A stretch of 64,000 nucleotides of DNA from Pseudomonas fluorescens (GCF_902497995.1 NZ_CABVII010000002.1:248001-312000); one strand, 5' to 3'; counted from the stretch's first letter, positions 35,579 through 48,288 are shown. Made by a program: numbers and translations. Notes: generated by a model from the sequence alone, not told the origin.

Positions 35579-36370
35579 ATGCCGTCTAACGGACAACTTA
35601 CCCTCGAACGGACAATCCCGACTCTGACGGCGTTGCCGCGTCCGCTGTTCGCTCGGGCGGAAAGCCTCAATGCCGGTTCCTGGACACCGTCTCATCGCCA
35701 CGACTGGGTGCAGTTTTCCTACGCCATCAGCGGCGTTCTTGGCGTACACACCGCCGAGGGCAGTTTCTTTGCTCCGCCGCAGTGGGGCATCTGGATTCCC
35801 GCGGATCTCGAACACCAGGTGGTGACTTCGATGCGCGCCGAAATGCGCAGCCTCTATGTGCGCCGCGAGGATTGCGTATGGGCGGACGGTCGTTGCCGGG
35901 TGCTCGAGGTGACGCCGCTGGCCCGGGAACTGATCAAGAGTTTTTGTCTGCTGCCGGTGGAATATCCACAGGGTGATAGCCCGGAAACGCGGCTGGTGAA
36001 TGTGCTGCTGGACCAGTTGGCGGGTCTGCCGGAGGTGGAGTTCTCCCTGCCGTTGCCGCGTCATGAGCGGTTGCTGGGGTTGTGCAACGAGCTGCTCGAA
36101 AGTCCTGAGCGGAGCGTGACCTTGCAGGAGTGGGCGCAGCGGTTGGGAACGTCGGAGAAAACCCTCATGCGGCTGTTTCAGCGGGAAACCGGGTTGAGCT
36201 TTCGAGGGTGGCGCCAGCGGATGCGGCTGCTGTCGTCGTTGAGTTTGCTGGAGGAGGGGAACAGCGTGACCAACGCCGCGCTGTCTTGCGGGTATGACTC
36301 GACGTCGGCGTTTATTGCGGCGTTCAAGGGGTTGTTCGGGTTTACCCCTGGCGAGCTCTTCAAGCAGTGA
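35579..36370 (+). CDS. AraC-family transcriptional regulator with cupin sensor
   Basis: This 263-residue protein has an N-terminal cupin-like ligand domain (SHRHDWVQFSYAISGVLGV, GIWIPADLEHQV) and a C-terminal pair of AraC helix-turn-helix motifs (LQEWAQRLGTSEKTLMRLFQRETGLSFRGW, then SVTNAALSCGYDSTSAFIAAFKGLFGFTP). Inducer and targets are unknown; the divergent fabG/thiolase genes are not directly adjacent, so no target is claimed. It is convergent with holA, 13 bases apart. Confidence 0.92.
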   Translation: MPSNGQLTLERTIPTLTALPRPLFARAESLNAGSWTPSHRHDWVQFSYAISGVLGVHTAEGSFFAPPQWGIWIPADLEHQVVTSMRAEMRSLYVRREDCVWADGRCRVLEVTPLARELIKSFCLLPVEYPQGDSPETRLVNVLLDQLAGLPEVEFSLPLPRHERLLGLCNELLESPERSVTLQEWAQRLGTSEKTLMRLFQRETGLSFRGWRQRMRLLSSLSLLEEGNSVTNAALSCGYDSTSAFIAAFKGLFGFTPGELFKQ

Positions 36371-36383
36371 CGATCTTTTGATC

Positions 36384-37421
36384 TTATTCAGCAGGCAACG
36401 ATAATTTTTGGCCCGCCATCAACAACGACAACCGACTCAAACTCATCCACGGAGAACCCGCGGCCTGGCCCTTGATCTGCGCATCAATGCGCTGCGCTTC
36501 CAGCAACAACTGCGCCCAGCGTTGCGCCGAGTAGCGTTGCAGGGCTTTGCTCATCAGCGGTTTGCGTTTGTCCCAGATCGGCGGTCGCGCAGCGCTGAAG
36601 GCCTTGTCCAGCGGCACGCCCTGGCTGTATTGCAATGACAGGTTGGCCAACAAGCGCAGCTCCCGGGCCAGGGCCCAGAGAATCACCGGTGGCTCGACGC
36701 CTTCACCCCGTAGTCCTTCAAGCATGCGCAAGGCATGCGCGGCTTCACCGTTGAGAATTGCATCGGTCAGCCCGAAGACATCGAAGCGCGCACTGTCGGC
36801 CACCGCCGCTTGCACGGTTTCAACGCTGATCTGGCCACCCTCGGCCATCAGCTTGAGTTTCTCGATTTCCTGAGCAGCGGCCAGCAAGTTGCCTTCAACC
36901 CGGGCCGCGATCAGTTCCACGGCGTCCTGGCTGGCGGACAGTCCGGCCTGTGACAACCGTTGACGGATCCAGCCCGGCAACTGGTTGGCATCCACCGGCC
37001 AGATTTGCACGAACTGGGTGTGCTGGCCTTCAACCAGTGCCTTGCCCCACTTGGTTTTCTGCGCGCTGCCGTCCAGCTTGGGCAGGCTGATCAACAACAC
37101 CGTGTCTTCGGCCGGACGCGAGCAGTACTCGATGAATGCGGCAGCCCCCTTGTCACCGGGTTTACCTGACGGCAGACGCAATTCCAGCAGGCGTTTTTCG
37201 GCGAACAAGGACATGCTCGCGCCGGCCTGCAACAATGTTCCCCAATCGAAACTGGCATCGGCGGCGAAGACCTGGCGTTCGTCGAAGCCCTGTCGGCGAG
37301 CGGCGGCACGAATGGCGTCGGCGGCTTCCTGACACAGCAATGGGTCATCGCCACTGATGATGTAGACCGGCGCGAGGGTGCCTTGCAGGTGCTTGGCGAG
37401 TTGGGCGGGAGCGAGTTTCAT
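36384..37421 (-). CDS. holA: DNA polymerase III delta subunit
   Basis: HolA opens the beta clamp within the clamp loader. The 345-residue protein has the delta signatures PVYIISGDDPLLCQEAADAIR at the start and VEGNLLAAAQEIEKL in the middle. ATG 37421 gives the family N-terminus MKLAPAQLAKHL. It is the third gene of leuS-lptE-holA, starting about 40 bases after lptE. Confidence 0.95.
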   Translation of the reverse strand: MKLAPAQLAKHLQGTLAPVYIISGDDPLLCQEAADAIRAAARRQGFDERQVFAADASFDWGTLLQAGASMSLFAEKRLLELRLPSGKPGDKGAAAFIEYCSRPAEDTVLLISLPKLDGSAQKTKWGKALVEGQHTQFVQIWPVDANQLPGWIRQRLSQAGLSASQDAVELIAARVEGNLLAAAQEIEKLKLMAEGGQISVETVQAAVADSARFDVFGLTDAILNGEAAHALRMLEGLRGEGVEPPVILWALARELRLLANLSLQYSQGVPLDKAFSAARPPIWDKRKPLMSKALQRYSAQRWAQLLLEAQRIDAQIKGQAAGSPWMSLSRLSLLMAGQKLSLPAE

Positions 37422-37460
37422 AGGAGAGGGCGAACGGGGCGCCGAGGCGCCCCGCAACGC

Positions 37461-38066
37461 TTACTGCCGCGGCAGTTCGACAGGCGACTGACGCGGCGTT
37501 TGCGCTTCAGCCTTCTGCGCCGCTTCCAATGCCGCGGCTTCAGCCCTGGCGCGGGCCTCGGCGGTCTGTTGCAGCTGCTCCAGCTGAGTCGGGGTCAGCT
37601 GCTGCAGGCGCAGCATCATGCGTTGAACCAGCTCACGACGCATTTCCTTGCGCGCGTCATTGGCTTCCTGATCGGAGCCCGCCAGGTTGTTGCCGTCGTG
37701 GATAAAGACTTTCTGCACTTCGAGCTTGTCGCTCAACAGTGGCAAGTTGCCCTGGCCATTGATGTCATAGCTGAGCACGGTACTGATCTGATACTCGCCA
37801 GTGCGGCCGGCACCTGCGTAGCTGAGGATGCGCTGGCTCTCCTGTTCGCCGGTCAGCACCAGTTTGTAAGGGGCGCCGCTGTAGAGCTTGACGCCGCTGC
37901 TTTCCAGCACCTGACGCATCTGGGTCACGGTCGGGCCGTAGGCATCACGGGCGCTCAGGTCGAGTTCCTTGATCGCCAGCTCGGTGGTGCCGGTGCCGCG
38001 CAGCTGGAAACCGCAGGCGCTCAGCAGAACGGCGAGGCCCATCACCAGCAGATTGCGTTTGATCAT
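37461..38066 (-). CDS. lptE: LPS-assembly lipoprotein LptE
   Basis: LptE plugs LptD in the outer membrane and helps insert lipopolysaccharide. The 201-residue protein has the signal and lipobox (VLLSAC, Cys18), the N-terminal GFQLRGTG motif of the family, and an alanine/glutamate-rich C-terminal tail (about 160-200) that is longer than in E. coli but usual in Pseudomonas. ATG 38066 starts right at the signal peptide. It lies between leuS and holA. Confidence 0.94.
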   Translation of the reverse strand: MIKRNLLVMGLAVLLSACGFQLRGTGTTELAIKELDLSARDAYGPTVTQMRQVLESSGVKLYSGAPYKLVLTGEQESQRILSYAGAGRTGEYQISTVLSYDINGQGNLPLLSDKLEVQKVFIHDGNNLAGSDQEANDARKEMRRELVQRMMLRLQQLTPTQLEQLQQTAEARARAEAAALEAAQKAEAQTPRQSPVELPRQ

Positions 38067-38154
38067 CTTGTTGTTCCCCTTGAAGCCAGGTGGGCCGATC
38101 ATGCGACCCGAAAGGTTTTACTCGGCGCCAGGCTGGACCTGGCGCCTGATCCAC

Positions 38155-40866
<2,712 letters not shown>

Positions 40867-40939
40867 TTACAGGAAGCGTCGTAGCATACATGACCGCACT
40901 CTACCGAGGGAAACCCTGATTACTGCCCAAGACCTGGCA

Positions 40940-40982
40940 AAACCGGCTGCGAGGGCCGTTGGTCGCGGCACCCAGCCGGTTT
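40940..40982. other. Inverted repeat in the leuS/41040 divergent region
   Basis: AAACCGGCTG (40940-40949) is mirrored by CAGCCGGTTT (40973-40982), a perfect ten-base stem with a 23-base GC-rich loop. It could be a short-transcript terminator on the plus strand or an operator. Otherwise I see nothing defined in 40762-41039. Confidence 0.4.
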
Positions 40983-41039
40983 ATCCATGGAAGCTAAGCT
41001 CTAAAAGGGGAGCGAGTCTTATCTTCAATGAGGTGAGGG

Positions 41040-41378
41040 ATGGTTGAGTCACGGCAAAAAGTTACAAAACCGGAGCTGTACGAAAGACTGATCGATCGTC
41101 TCGGAATGGCCCTGGACGCGGCAAAAACCGCTGACCGGCTGCGCGATGAGCGTCCCTTGGAGCTGGAACTGCGCGGCCTGAGCCCCGCAGAGTTTGCATT
41201 GGTCAAAGCGTATCTGGATCGCAGCGAACGTGAATCACATGGATGCTTGTCAGAAGCAGTGAAGCAACTCGACGCACCACGTTCGGCCAAGATCATCTGG
41301 CTCAAGGACAAGGTACCTGGCAGGGACTCGGTAAAGGTCCGGTCTTTGCAATTCAAGCAAGGGCACTTGAAGCCATGA
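41040..41378 (+). CDS. Small soluble protein, function unknown
   Basis: This 112-residue basic protein has a helical N-terminal half (LYERLIDRLGMALDAAKTADRLRDERPLELELRG) and a less defined C-terminal half (AKIIWLKDKVPGRDSVKVRS). The position beside leuS recalls the zinc-ribbon YbeL/DUF1451 gene, but the cysteine pairs of that family are missing (only one Cys). ATG 41040 follows AGGTGAGGG. I do not recognise the family. Confidence 0.65.
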   Translation: MVESRQKVTKPELYERLIDRLGMALDAAKTADRLRDERPLELELRGLSPAEFALVKAYLDRSERESHGCLSEAVKQLDAPRSAKIIWLKDKVPGRDSVKVRSLQFKQGHLKP

Positions 41379-41468
41379 AATAGGGTTGTTTAAAAGCATA
41401 GTCCTTCCGCATTTGTTGTCGCATTGCGTCAACCCACCTAGGCTTCGGGCATCTTCAGGAGATGCTCG

Positions 41469-42248
41469 ATGCCTTTTCGTTATTTCGTCAAACAACTTCT
41501 ACTGCCTCCCGGTGTTCTGTTGCTGCTGTTGCTGCTTGCCTGGTGGTTGCGCCGCTCATGGCCGCGACTGGCGGGCCTGTGCTTTGCCTTGGGCGTGGGT
41601 GGCTTCTGGTTGATGAGCCTGCCGATAGTGGTGGAGTGGAGCGCCAGGGCGCTTGAGCGTGAACCGCCGCTGGCTCGCAATGAATGGGCAACACTGGGTC
41701 GGCATGCGGATGCGATCGTGGTGCTGGGTTCGGGGCGCGAGCGTGGCGATCCGGCCTGGGGCGCCGACCAGCCGACCGGTATAGGCCTGGAGCGCCAGCG
41801 CTATGCGGCGCGGCTGGCCAAGGCGTCGGGCTTGCCGATCCTCACCAGCGGCGGACTGCATTACGGTACCCCGCCGACCGAAGCCAGGTTGATGGCGGAC
41901 TCCTTGCACGATGATTTTGGCGTGACTGTGCGCTGGCAGGAAGGGCGCAGCCGCACGACCTGGGAGAACGCGCAGTTCAGCGCCGAAGTGTTGCTGCCCC
42001 AAGGCATCAAGCGTGTCGTGCTCGTGACGCACGCCTCGCACATGTCGCGAGCGGTCTGGAGTTTCAAGCAGGCGGGGTTCGAGGTGGTGCCGGCGCCGAT
42101 GGGGTTTCTGGGCGTAGACAACGCCCGGCCACTGGGTGGGTGGCTGCCGGAGTTCAAGGCGCTCTGGCAGAGCGGGCAATTGATGAATGAGGCGGTGGGA
42201 CAGATCGGGTATTCGGTGTTTTATCGAGGAGATGCCGGCGCTGATTGA
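41469..42248 (+). CDS. ElyC/YdcF-type DUF218 membrane protein
   Basis: This 259-residue protein has two N-terminal membrane spans (LLLPPGVLLLLLLLAWWL and LCFALGVGGFWLMSLPIVVEW) followed by a DUF218 domain: ADAIVVLGSGRERG, LPILTSGGLHYGTPPTEARLMA, and SRTTWENAQFSAEVL. This is the ElyC layout; ElyC affects the lipid carrier/peptidoglycan step at low temperature in E. coli. That role here is by homology only. Confidence 0.88.
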   Translation: MPFRYFVKQLLLPPGVLLLLLLLAWWLRRSWPRLAGLCFALGVGGFWLMSLPIVVEWSARALEREPPLARNEWATLGRHADAIVVLGSGRERGDPAWGADQPTGIGLERQRYAARLAKASGLPILTSGGLHYGTPPTEARLMADSLHDDFGVTVRWQEGRSRTTWENAQFSAEVLLPQGIKRVVLVTHASHMSRAVWSFKQAGFEVVPAPMGFLGVDNARPLGGWLPEFKALWQSGQLMNEAVGQIGYSVFYRGDAGAD

Positions 42249-42265
42249 TTAGTTGCTAATGATGC

Positions 42266-42365
42266 CGCCTTCGCGAGCAAGCCCGCTCCCACATTGGAAT
42301 CTTCAGTGAACACAATACTTGTGAACGACAGAGATTAACTGTGGGAGCGGGCTTGCTCCGGGCGG
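42266..42365. repeat. REP doublet in outward order downstream of elyC-like gene
   Basis: The arms are in the reverse order from most copies: CGCGAGCAAGCCCGCTCCCAC first (to 42292), then GTGGGAGCGGGCTTGCTCCG (from 42341). It lies between convergent ElyC-like and lnt genes. Confidence 0.8.
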
Positions 42366-42381
42366 CGTTCCGACGAAGCTT

Positions 42382-43905
42382 TTAAACGGTTTTTGCCATC
42401 CGGCTAGCGATCAGTGCCCAGCCAAACAACAACACGCAAACAATGATCAGCGGCCACGAACGCCATTCCAGATAAGGCGTCAGGTTGTGCATCGGCACCA
42501 CTTCGCCGTACAAAATACCCCGTTCGAACTGCGGGATCTGCACCGTGATCTGGCCGAACGGGTTGATCAGCCCGGTCACGCCGTTGTTGGTGGCGCGGAT
42601 CATCCAGCGTCCTGCTTCAAGTGCGCGCATCTGCGCCATCTGCAAATGTTGCAGCGGGCCGATGGAGGTGCCGAACCAGGTGTCGTTGCTGATGGTCAGC
42701 AGCAAATCGCTACGGGCCGCGAGGCTGGCGGCGAATTCCGGATAGACCACTTCATAGCAGATGTACGGCGCAATCTGGTAGCCCTTTGCTTGCAGCATCG
42801 GCTGATCGGCAGGGCCACGGGCAAAGTCCGACATCGGCAAGTCGAAAAAGGCGATCAGCCCGCGCAACACCTCCTGCAACGGCACGTATTCGCCAAACGG
42901 CACCAGCTTCTGCTTGAGGTAAGTGCCATCGCCTTCGCCCACGACGGTGATGCCGTTGAAAAAGCGCTTCTGGTGATGCACTTCCTGGCGGATCGGTACG
43001 CCGGTAATCAGTGCGGATTTACGCTCTGCGGCGAAGTCTCCCATCATGTTCAGGTAGCCCTCGGCGGACTCCTTGAGCACCGGGACCGCGGTTTCCGGCC
43101 AGATCAACAGGTCGACCGGTTTGGAGCTGAAGCTCATGTCGCGGTACAGCGCCAGCTGCGCGTTGAGCTGTGCCGGGTCCCACTTCATGCTTTGTTCGAC
43201 ATTGCCCTGGATCGCCGCGACGCTCAGCGGCGCCCCCGCCGGGCTGGTCCAGGCATGCTCTTTGAGCGCCACGCCGGCCACCCATGGCCCGACCAGCAGC
43301 ACCACACCAGCGGCGATGAAGCCTTTACGACCGGTTTTCACCAAGGGCAACGCGTTGTAGATCAACGCGGCCGTCAGGGCCAGGGTAAACGAAATCAGCC
43401 ACATTCCGCCGACGGGGGCGAGCCCGGACAGAGGGCCGTCGAGTTGGCTGTAGCCGGAATAGAGCCAGGGGAAGCCGGTGAGAAACCAGCCACGAAAGGC
43501 TTCCTGGGCGACCCACAGTGCCGCGAACGCCAACGCATCGGCCAGCGGCGCTTCGTTACGGCGCAGCCAGCGCGCCCAGATCCAGGCGGGCAGGGCGAAG
43601 AACCAGGCAATCGCCGCGGTGAAGATCAGCATCAGGAAGCCGGCCAGTAGCACCGAAGCGCCACCAAAGTGGTGGATGCTGTAGTAAATCCAACTGGTAC
43701 CGGCGCCAAACAGACCAAAACCGAAGCACCAGCCTCGGCCCAGGGCCTGGCGAGGGTTCAGTTCACGCAAGCCGGCATAGAACAAACCGACCGCCAGCAA
43801 TGCCAACGGCCAGATATCGAACGGCGCCAGGGCCAGGGTGGTGATTGCACCGGCCGCCACGGCCAGCAGGTTACCGGGCCAGCCGGGGCGGGTGATCCAA
43901 TGCAT
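42382..43905 (-). CDS. lnt: Apolipoprotein N-acyltransferase
   Basis: Lnt adds the third acyl chain to the N-terminal Cys of lipoproteins. The 507-residue protein has about six to eight membrane spans, then a nitrilase-like periplasmic domain with the catalytic Glu (LIWPETAVPVL), Lys (KLVPFGEYVPL) and Cys (APYICYEVVYPE). A final C-terminal span is present. It is the last gene in miaB-phoH-ybeY-corC-lnt, 15 bases after the CorC-like gene. Confidence 0.95.
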   Translation of the reverse strand: MHWITRPGWPGNLLAVAAGAITTLALAPFDIWPLALLAVGLFYAGLRELNPRQALGRGWCFGFGLFGAGTSWIYYSIHHFGGASVLLAGFLMLIFTAAIAWFFALPAWIWARWLRRNEAPLADALAFAALWVAQEAFRGWFLTGFPWLYSGYSQLDGPLSGLAPVGGMWLISFTLALTAALIYNALPLVKTGRKGFIAAGVVLLVGPWVAGVALKEHAWTSPAGAPLSVAAIQGNVEQSMKWDPAQLNAQLALYRDMSFSSKPVDLLIWPETAVPVLKESAEGYLNMMGDFAAERKSALITGVPIRQEVHHQKRFFNGITVVGEGDGTYLKQKLVPFGEYVPLQEVLRGLIAFFDLPMSDFARGPADQPMLQAKGYQIAPYICYEVVYPEFAASLAARSDLLLTISNDTWFGTSIGPLQHLQMAQMRALEAGRWMIRATNNGVTGLINPFGQITVQIPQFERGILYGEVVPMHNLTPYLEWRSWPLIIVCVLLFGWALIASRMAKTV

Positions 43906-43920
43906 TTCTATCCTTAGGTG

Positions 43921-44760
43921 TTACCGGGCAATAGGCGTCAGGCGCAGCAAATGAATCCGACGGCTGTCGGCGTTCAGGATGCGGAAGCGATAGGGGCCGA
44001 TTTCAGTGATTTCGTTGCGTTTTGGCAGGTGCCCGAATGCACTCATTACCAGACCGCCAACCGTGTCGAATTCGTCATCGGAGAATTGGCTGTCGAAGAA
44101 CTCGTTGAAGTTTTCGATCGGCGTCAGGGCCTTGATCAGGAAGTCACCGCTGGGCAGCGGCTTGATGTAGCTGTCTTCTTCGACGTCATGCTCGTCTTCG
44201 ATGTCGCCGACGATCTGTTCCAGCACGTCTTCGATGGTCACCAGGCCCGCCACACCGCCGTATTCGTCGATGACGATGGCCATGTGGTTGTGGTTGGCGC
44301 GGAACTCGCGCAACAACACGTTCAGGCGCTTGGACTCCGGCACGAAGGTGGCCGGGCGCAGCAGGTCCTTGATGTTGAAGTTGTCGCCATTCTCCTTGAG
44401 GATCAACGGCAGCAAATCCTTGGCCAGCAACACACCCATCACGTCATCGTGGCTTTCGCCGATCACCGGGTAGCGGGAGTGGGCCGAGTCGACCACGGCG
44501 GGCAGGAACTCGCGAGGGGTCTGGGTCGCCTTGATGCTGATCATCTGCGAGCGCGGGACCATGATGTCCCGTACTTGCAGGTCTGCAACCTGGATGGCGC
44601 CTTCGACGATGGCCAGCGCTTCGCTGTCCAACAACTTGTTCTGGTGTGCATCGCGCAGCAGCTCCAGCAGCTCCTGGCGGTTCTTCGGCTCGTGGGCAAA
44701 AGCCTGGGTGAGCTTACCCAGCCATGACTTTTGCCCGTTGCTCGATCGATCTTCGCTCAT
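43921..44760 (-). CDS. corC: CorC/HlyC-family protein with CBS pair
   Basis: This 279-residue protein has two CBS domains (VPRSQMISIKATQTPREFLP and RLNVLLREFRANHNHMAIVIDEYGG) and a C-terminal CorC_HlyC domain (DEFDTVGGLVMSAFGHLPKRNE). It has no membrane span of its own, like E. coli CorC (YbeX), which is linked to Mg2+/Co2+ efflux and to ribosome health. It lies between ybeY and lnt on the same strand, the usual order. Confidence 0.9.
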   Translation of the reverse strand: MSEDRSSNGQKSWLGKLTQAFAHEPKNRQELLELLRDAHQNKLLDSEALAIVEGAIQVADLQVRDIMVPRSQMISIKATQTPREFLPAVVDSAHSRYPVIGESHDDVMGVLLAKDLLPLILKENGDNFNIKDLLRPATFVPESKRLNVLLREFRANHNHMAIVIDEYGGVAGLVTIEDVLEQIVGDIEDEHDVEEDSYIKPLPSGDFLIKALTPIENFNEFFDSQFSDDEFDTVGGLVMSAFGHLPKRNEITEIGPYRFRILNADSRRIHLLRLTPIAR

Positions 44761-44765
44761 AGCGA

Positions 44766-45260
44766 TTACTCTGAATCCTTTGTTGTGGCGATAGGGGATG
44801 TGTCTGTTTCGTCGTCCGCATACGGGTCGGGATAGCCCAACTCTGCAAGCAACGTTCGTTCCAGTGCTTCCATTTCTTCGGCTTCATCGTCATCTATATG
44901 GTCGTAACCCAACAGATGCAAGCAGCCGTGAATGACCAGATGAGCCCAATGGGCCTTGAGTGCCTTGCCTTGTTCGGCGGCTTCGCGCTCGACCACCGCC
45001 ACGCAGATCACCAGATCCCCCAGTAGCGGGATATCCAGAAATTCGTCGGGAACGTCTGCGGGGAACGACAGAACGTTAGTGGCGTAATCCTTTTGCCGCC
45101 AGGTGTGATTGAGCTCACGACCTTCTGCTTCGTCGACCAGGCGAATGGTCATCTCGGAGTCAGCGGTGCGCTGGCGCAGGGCCAGTTCGCTCCATTGGCG
45201 GAACTCGGCTTCGCTGGGGGCGGCTCCCCGGCTTTCAAGCTGTAGATCAAGCTCAAGCAT
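44766..45260 (-). CDS. ybeY: Endoribonuclease YbeY (rRNA maturation)
   Basis: YbeY is a metal-dependent RNase needed for 16S rRNA 3' maturation and 70S quality control. The 164-residue protein has the zinc motif [11 protein letters not shown] and the [13 protein letters not shown] segment. ATG 45260 overlaps the phoH 3' end by eight bases; longer readings add only phoH sequence. The C-terminus is extended by an acidic tail. Confidence 0.95.
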   Translation of the reverse strand: MLELDLQLESRGAAPSEAEFRQWSELALRQRTADSEMTIRLVDEAEGRELNHTWRQKDYATNVLSFPADVPDEFLDIPLLGDLVICVAVVEREAAEQGKALKAHWAHLVIHGCLHLLGYDHIDDDEAEEMEALERTLLAELGYPDPYADDETDTSPIATTKDSE

Positions 45261-46269
45261 CGTGGCGATTGTCCCTGGAAGAGAACTTTGCCGGTTCATC
45301 GGCCACGCGATTCTCGAAGCGCTCATAGGCTTCGACAATGCGCTGCACCAGTGGATGGCGCACGACGTCCTTGGGCTGGAAGTGGGTGAAGCTGATGCCC
45401 GGCACGTCCTTGAGGACCTCGATCACGTGGTGCAGCCCGGATTTGGTGCCTTTTGGCAGGTCGACCTGGGTGATGTCACCGGTAATGACCGCGGTGGAAC
45501 CGAAGCCGATCCGGGTCAGGAACATTTTCATTTGCTCGACCGTGGTGTTCTGGCTTTCGTCGAGGATGATGAAGCTGTTGTTCAGCGTACGACCGCGCAT
45601 GTAGGCCAGCGGCGCGACTTCAATGACCTGGCGCTCGATCAGCTTGGCCACGTGTTCGAAGCCGAGCATTTCGTAGAGTGCGTCGTAGAGCGGGCGCAGG
45701 TACGGGTCGATCTTCTGCGACAGGTCGCCGGGCAGGAAGCCGAGCTTTTCGCCCGCTTCCACGGCCGGGCGTACCAGCAGGATGCGGCGAATCTGCTCGC
45801 GTTCCAGCGCGTCTACCGCGCAGGCAACGGCCAGATAGGTCTTGCCGGTACCGGCCGGGCCGATGCCGAAATTGATGTCGTTACCGAGGATTTCCTTCAC
45901 GTAGCGCAACTGATTCAAGCCGCGAGGGCGAATCATGCCTTTCCTGGTGCGCAGGGCGACGGACGGTTCGGCGGGGGAGTGGTTGTCCAGCTCTTCGACG
46001 GCCGATTCCTGCAGGAACAGGTGAACCGTGTCCGGCGACAGCTCGGTACCTTTGGTTTCCCGGTACAGGCGACGCAGCAGGTTTTCCGCTGAGGTGGTGT
46101 GTTTGGGTTCGCCGATCAGTTCGAACTGGTTTCCGCGGTTACGGATCTCGATGGTCAGGCGCTGTTCGATCAAGCGCAGATGCTCGTCGAATTGCCCGCA
46201 CAGATTGGCGAAGCGGCGAGCTTCAAAGGGCTCGAGGATGAAACGATGTGGTTCCATGGGTGCGTTCAA
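45253..46269 (-). CDS. PhoH-like ATPase (YbeZ)
   Basis: This PhoH-family ATPase has Walker [14 protein letters not shown] and Walker B region [11 protein letters not shown]. An N-terminal KH-like RNA-binding part precedes ([15 protein letters not shown]). YbeZ works with YbeY in rRNA processing. The start is uncertain: TTG 46269 ([10 protein letters not shown]) or ATG 46260; I list the TTG because the preceding residues look native to the family, giving 338 residues. The open frame to 46449 runs into a REP element and is rejected. Confidence 0.9.
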   Translation of the reverse strand: MNAPMEPHRFILEPFEARRFANLCGQFDEHLRLIEQRLTIEIRNRGNQFELIGEPKHTTSAENLLRRLYRETKGTELSPDTVHLFLQESAVEELDNHSPAEPSVALRTRKGMIRPRGLNQLRYVKEILGNDINFGIGPAGTGKTYLAVACAVDALEREQIRRILLVRPAVEAGEKLGFLPGDLSQKIDPYLRPLYDALYEMLGFEHVAKLIERQVIEVAPLAYMRGRTLNNSFIILDESQNTTVEQMKMFLTRIGFGSTAVITGDITQVDLPKGTKSGLHHVIEVLKDVPGISFTHFQPKDVVRHPLVQRIVEAYERFENRVADEPAKFSSRDNRHDA

Positions 46270-46373
46270 GGTCGTATTTAGCCGCCCTGGGGCAATTGAG
46301 ATGAAATCAAGGATAACGCCAGTGGGCTGGGTGCGAAAGCTCTTAAATATCTCCACCCCGAACACCGTCCCCT

Positions 46374-46462
46374 GTAGGAGCGAGGCTTGCCCGCGAAGAA
46401 CGTTAACGCGGTCAGTCAGGTAGAACAGCGGTGCTGCCTTCGCGGGCAAGCCTCGCTCCTAC
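46374..46462. repeat. REP doublet between miaB and phoH
   Basis: Arms GTAGGAGCGAGGCTTGCCCG and CGGGCAAGCCTCGCTCCTAC are perfect complements. It lies within the transcription unit. Confidence 0.85.
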
Positions 46463-46476
46463 AGGTCAGGCGGCGG

Positions 46477-47805
46477 TTATTGGATCAACGAGCCCCGCAG
46501 CGAGTGCGGTTGCGCGGCATCGATGTGCACGTCGGCGAACTGCCCGATCAAGGTTGGAGTATCGCAGCGGAAGTTGACGATACGGTTATTCTCGGTACGG
46601 CCCTGCAGTTCACCGGGGTCCTTTTTCGAATAATCGGTGACCAGAATCCGCTGAACGGAGCCCACCATTTGTCGGCTGATCTCGAAACCTTGCTGGTTCA
46701 GGCGATGTTGCAGGGCGTTCAGGCGTTCTTTTTTCAGCGCTTCCGGCGTGTCGTCAGCCAGATCGGCAGCCGGCGTGCCCGGACGCTGGCTGTAGACGAA
46801 CGAATAGGAGAAGTCGAAACCGACGTCTTCGATCAGCTTCATGGTCTGTTCGAAGTCTTTTTCGGTCTCGCCCGGGAAGCCGACGATGAAGTCCGAGCTG
46901 ATGCAGATCCCCGGCACGGCGGCCCGCAGCTTGCGTAGTTTGGATTTGTATTCCAGTGCGGTGTGGTTGCGCTTCATTGCCGACAGAATGCGGTCAGAGC
47001 CCGATTGCACCGGCAAGTGCAGGTGTTTCACCAGTTCCGGCACGTCGGCATGAGCCTGGATCAGGCTGTCGGAGAACTCCAGCGGGTGCGAGGTGGTGTA
47101 GCGGATGCGGTCGATGCCCTCGACGGCGGCGACCACGCGGATCAGCTCGGCCAGATCCGCCAGGCGACCATCGTGAGTGGTGCCGCGATAACCGTTGACG
47201 TTCTGCCCCAGCAAGGTCACTTCACGCACACCGTTTTCGGCCAGGTGGATGATCTCGGCAATGACGTCGTCGAACGGACGGCTGACTTCTTCACCGCGGG
47301 TGTAGGGCACCACGCAGAAGGTGCAGTACTTGCTGCAGCCTTCCATCACCGATACGTAGGCGCTCGGGCCGTCGATGCGTGGCTCGGGCAGGTGGTCGAA
47401 TTTTTCGATTTCCGGGAACGAGACGTCTACTTGCGGCAACTTGGTGGCGCGGGCGGCGTCGATCATTTCCGGCAGGCGGTGCAGGGTCTGCGGGCCGAAC
47501 ACCACGTCGACATACGGCGCGCGGTCACGGATGGCGGCGCCTTCCTGGCTGGCCACGCAACCGCCGACGGCGATCACCATGTCGGGGTTGGCCAGCTTCA
47601 GTTCGCGCCAGCGGCCGAGCTGGGAGTACACCCGGTCCTGGGCGCGTTCGCGGATCGAGCAGGTGTTGAGCAGGATCACGTCCGCGTCTTCGGCGCGAGC
47701 AGTGACTTCCAGGGCCTGGTGTTCACCCAGCAGATCGACCATGCGCGAGCTGTCGTACTCGTTCATCTGGCAACCGTGGGTTTCGATGTAAAGCTTCTTG
47801 GCCAT
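46477..47805 (-). CDS. miaB: tRNA-2-methylthio-N6-dimethylallyladenosine synthase
   Basis: MiaB adds the 2-methylthio group to i6A37 of tRNA. The 442-residue radical-SAM enzyme has an N-terminal UPF0004 domain with cysteines in [21 protein letters not shown] and [10 protein letters not shown], the radical SAM cluster in [15 protein letters not shown], and a C-terminal TRAM domain. ATG 47805 gives [10 protein letters not shown]; the upstream extension to 47853 is not conserved in the family as I know it. It heads the miaB-phoH-ybeY-corC-lnt run. Confidence 0.95.
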   Translation of the reverse strand: MAKKLYIETHGCQMNEYDSSRMVDLLGEHQALEVTARAEDADVILLNTCSIRERAQDRVYSQLGRWRELKLANPDMVIAVGGCVASQEGAAIRDRAPYVDVVFGPQTLHRLPEMIDAARATKLPQVDVSFPEIEKFDHLPEPRIDGPSAYVSVMEGCSKYCTFCVVPYTRGEEVSRPFDDVIAEIIHLAENGVREVTLLGQNVNGYRGTTHDGRLADLAELIRVVAAVEGIDRIRYTTSHPLEFSDSLIQAHADVPELVKHLHLPVQSGSDRILSAMKRNHTALEYKSKLRKLRAAVPGICISSDFIVGFPGETEKDFEQTMKLIEDVGFDFSYSFVYSQRPGTPAADLADDTPEALKKERLNALQHRLNQQGFEISRQMVGSVQRILVTDYSKKDPGELQGRTENNRIVNFRCDTPTLIGQFADVHIDAAQPHSLRGSLIQ

Positions 47806-47939
47806 GGATACAGTCATCACGTGATTCAAAGAACCGTGCATTATAGGGAACATGTCCCAAGGTTCCTACCGCTGTGCGTCCGGTGGCTATGCTATAGTTC
47901 GCGCCCTCATTTTTATCCCCGATGTGTTGCTCGCCCACC

Positions 47940-48269
47940 ATGACCAAACGTGAAGCTCCAATCTACAAGGTGATTTTTCTCAATCAGGGCCAGGTGTACG
48001 AAATGTACGCCAAGCAGATCTATCAAAGTGATCTGTGGGGCTTCCTGGAAGTGGAAGAGTTCGTCTTTGGCGAGCGCACGCAAGTGGTCGTCGATCCGAG
48101 CGAAGAGAAGCTCAAGGCTCAGTTCGAAGGCGTTGTGCGCAGTTTTGTGCCGATGCATTCGATCGTGCGCATCGACGAGGTCGAGCGCCTCGGCACGCCG
48201 AAAATCAGCGAAGCCCGCGGCGCGGTCGGCAATGTCATGCCGTTTCCGATGCCGATGCCTGAGAAGTAG
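47940..48269 (+). CDS. DUF1820 family protein
   Basis: This 109-residue soluble protein is of the DUF1820 family: KREAPIYKVIFLNQGQVYEMYAKQIYQSDLWGFLEVEEFVFG at the start, VDPSEEKLKAQFEGV, and a proline/methionine tail (VMPFPMPMPEK). Function is unknown. ATG 47940 is preferred to the ATG at 47922. It is divergent from miaB, with a 134-base shared promoter region containing TATAGTT at about 47892. Confidence 0.88.
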   Translation: MTKREAPIYKVIFLNQGQVYEMYAKQIYQSDLWGFLEVEEFVFGERTQVVVDPSEEKLKAQFEGVVRSFVPMHSIVRIDEVERLGTPKISEARGAVGNVMPFPMPMPEK

Positions 48270-48288
48270 GTTTCAAGACCGAGTCGCA

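Noticed and set aside
41040..41378. Calling the gene YbeL/DUF1451
   Set aside because: The paired cysteines of that zinc-ribbon family are absent; only position beside leuS agrees.
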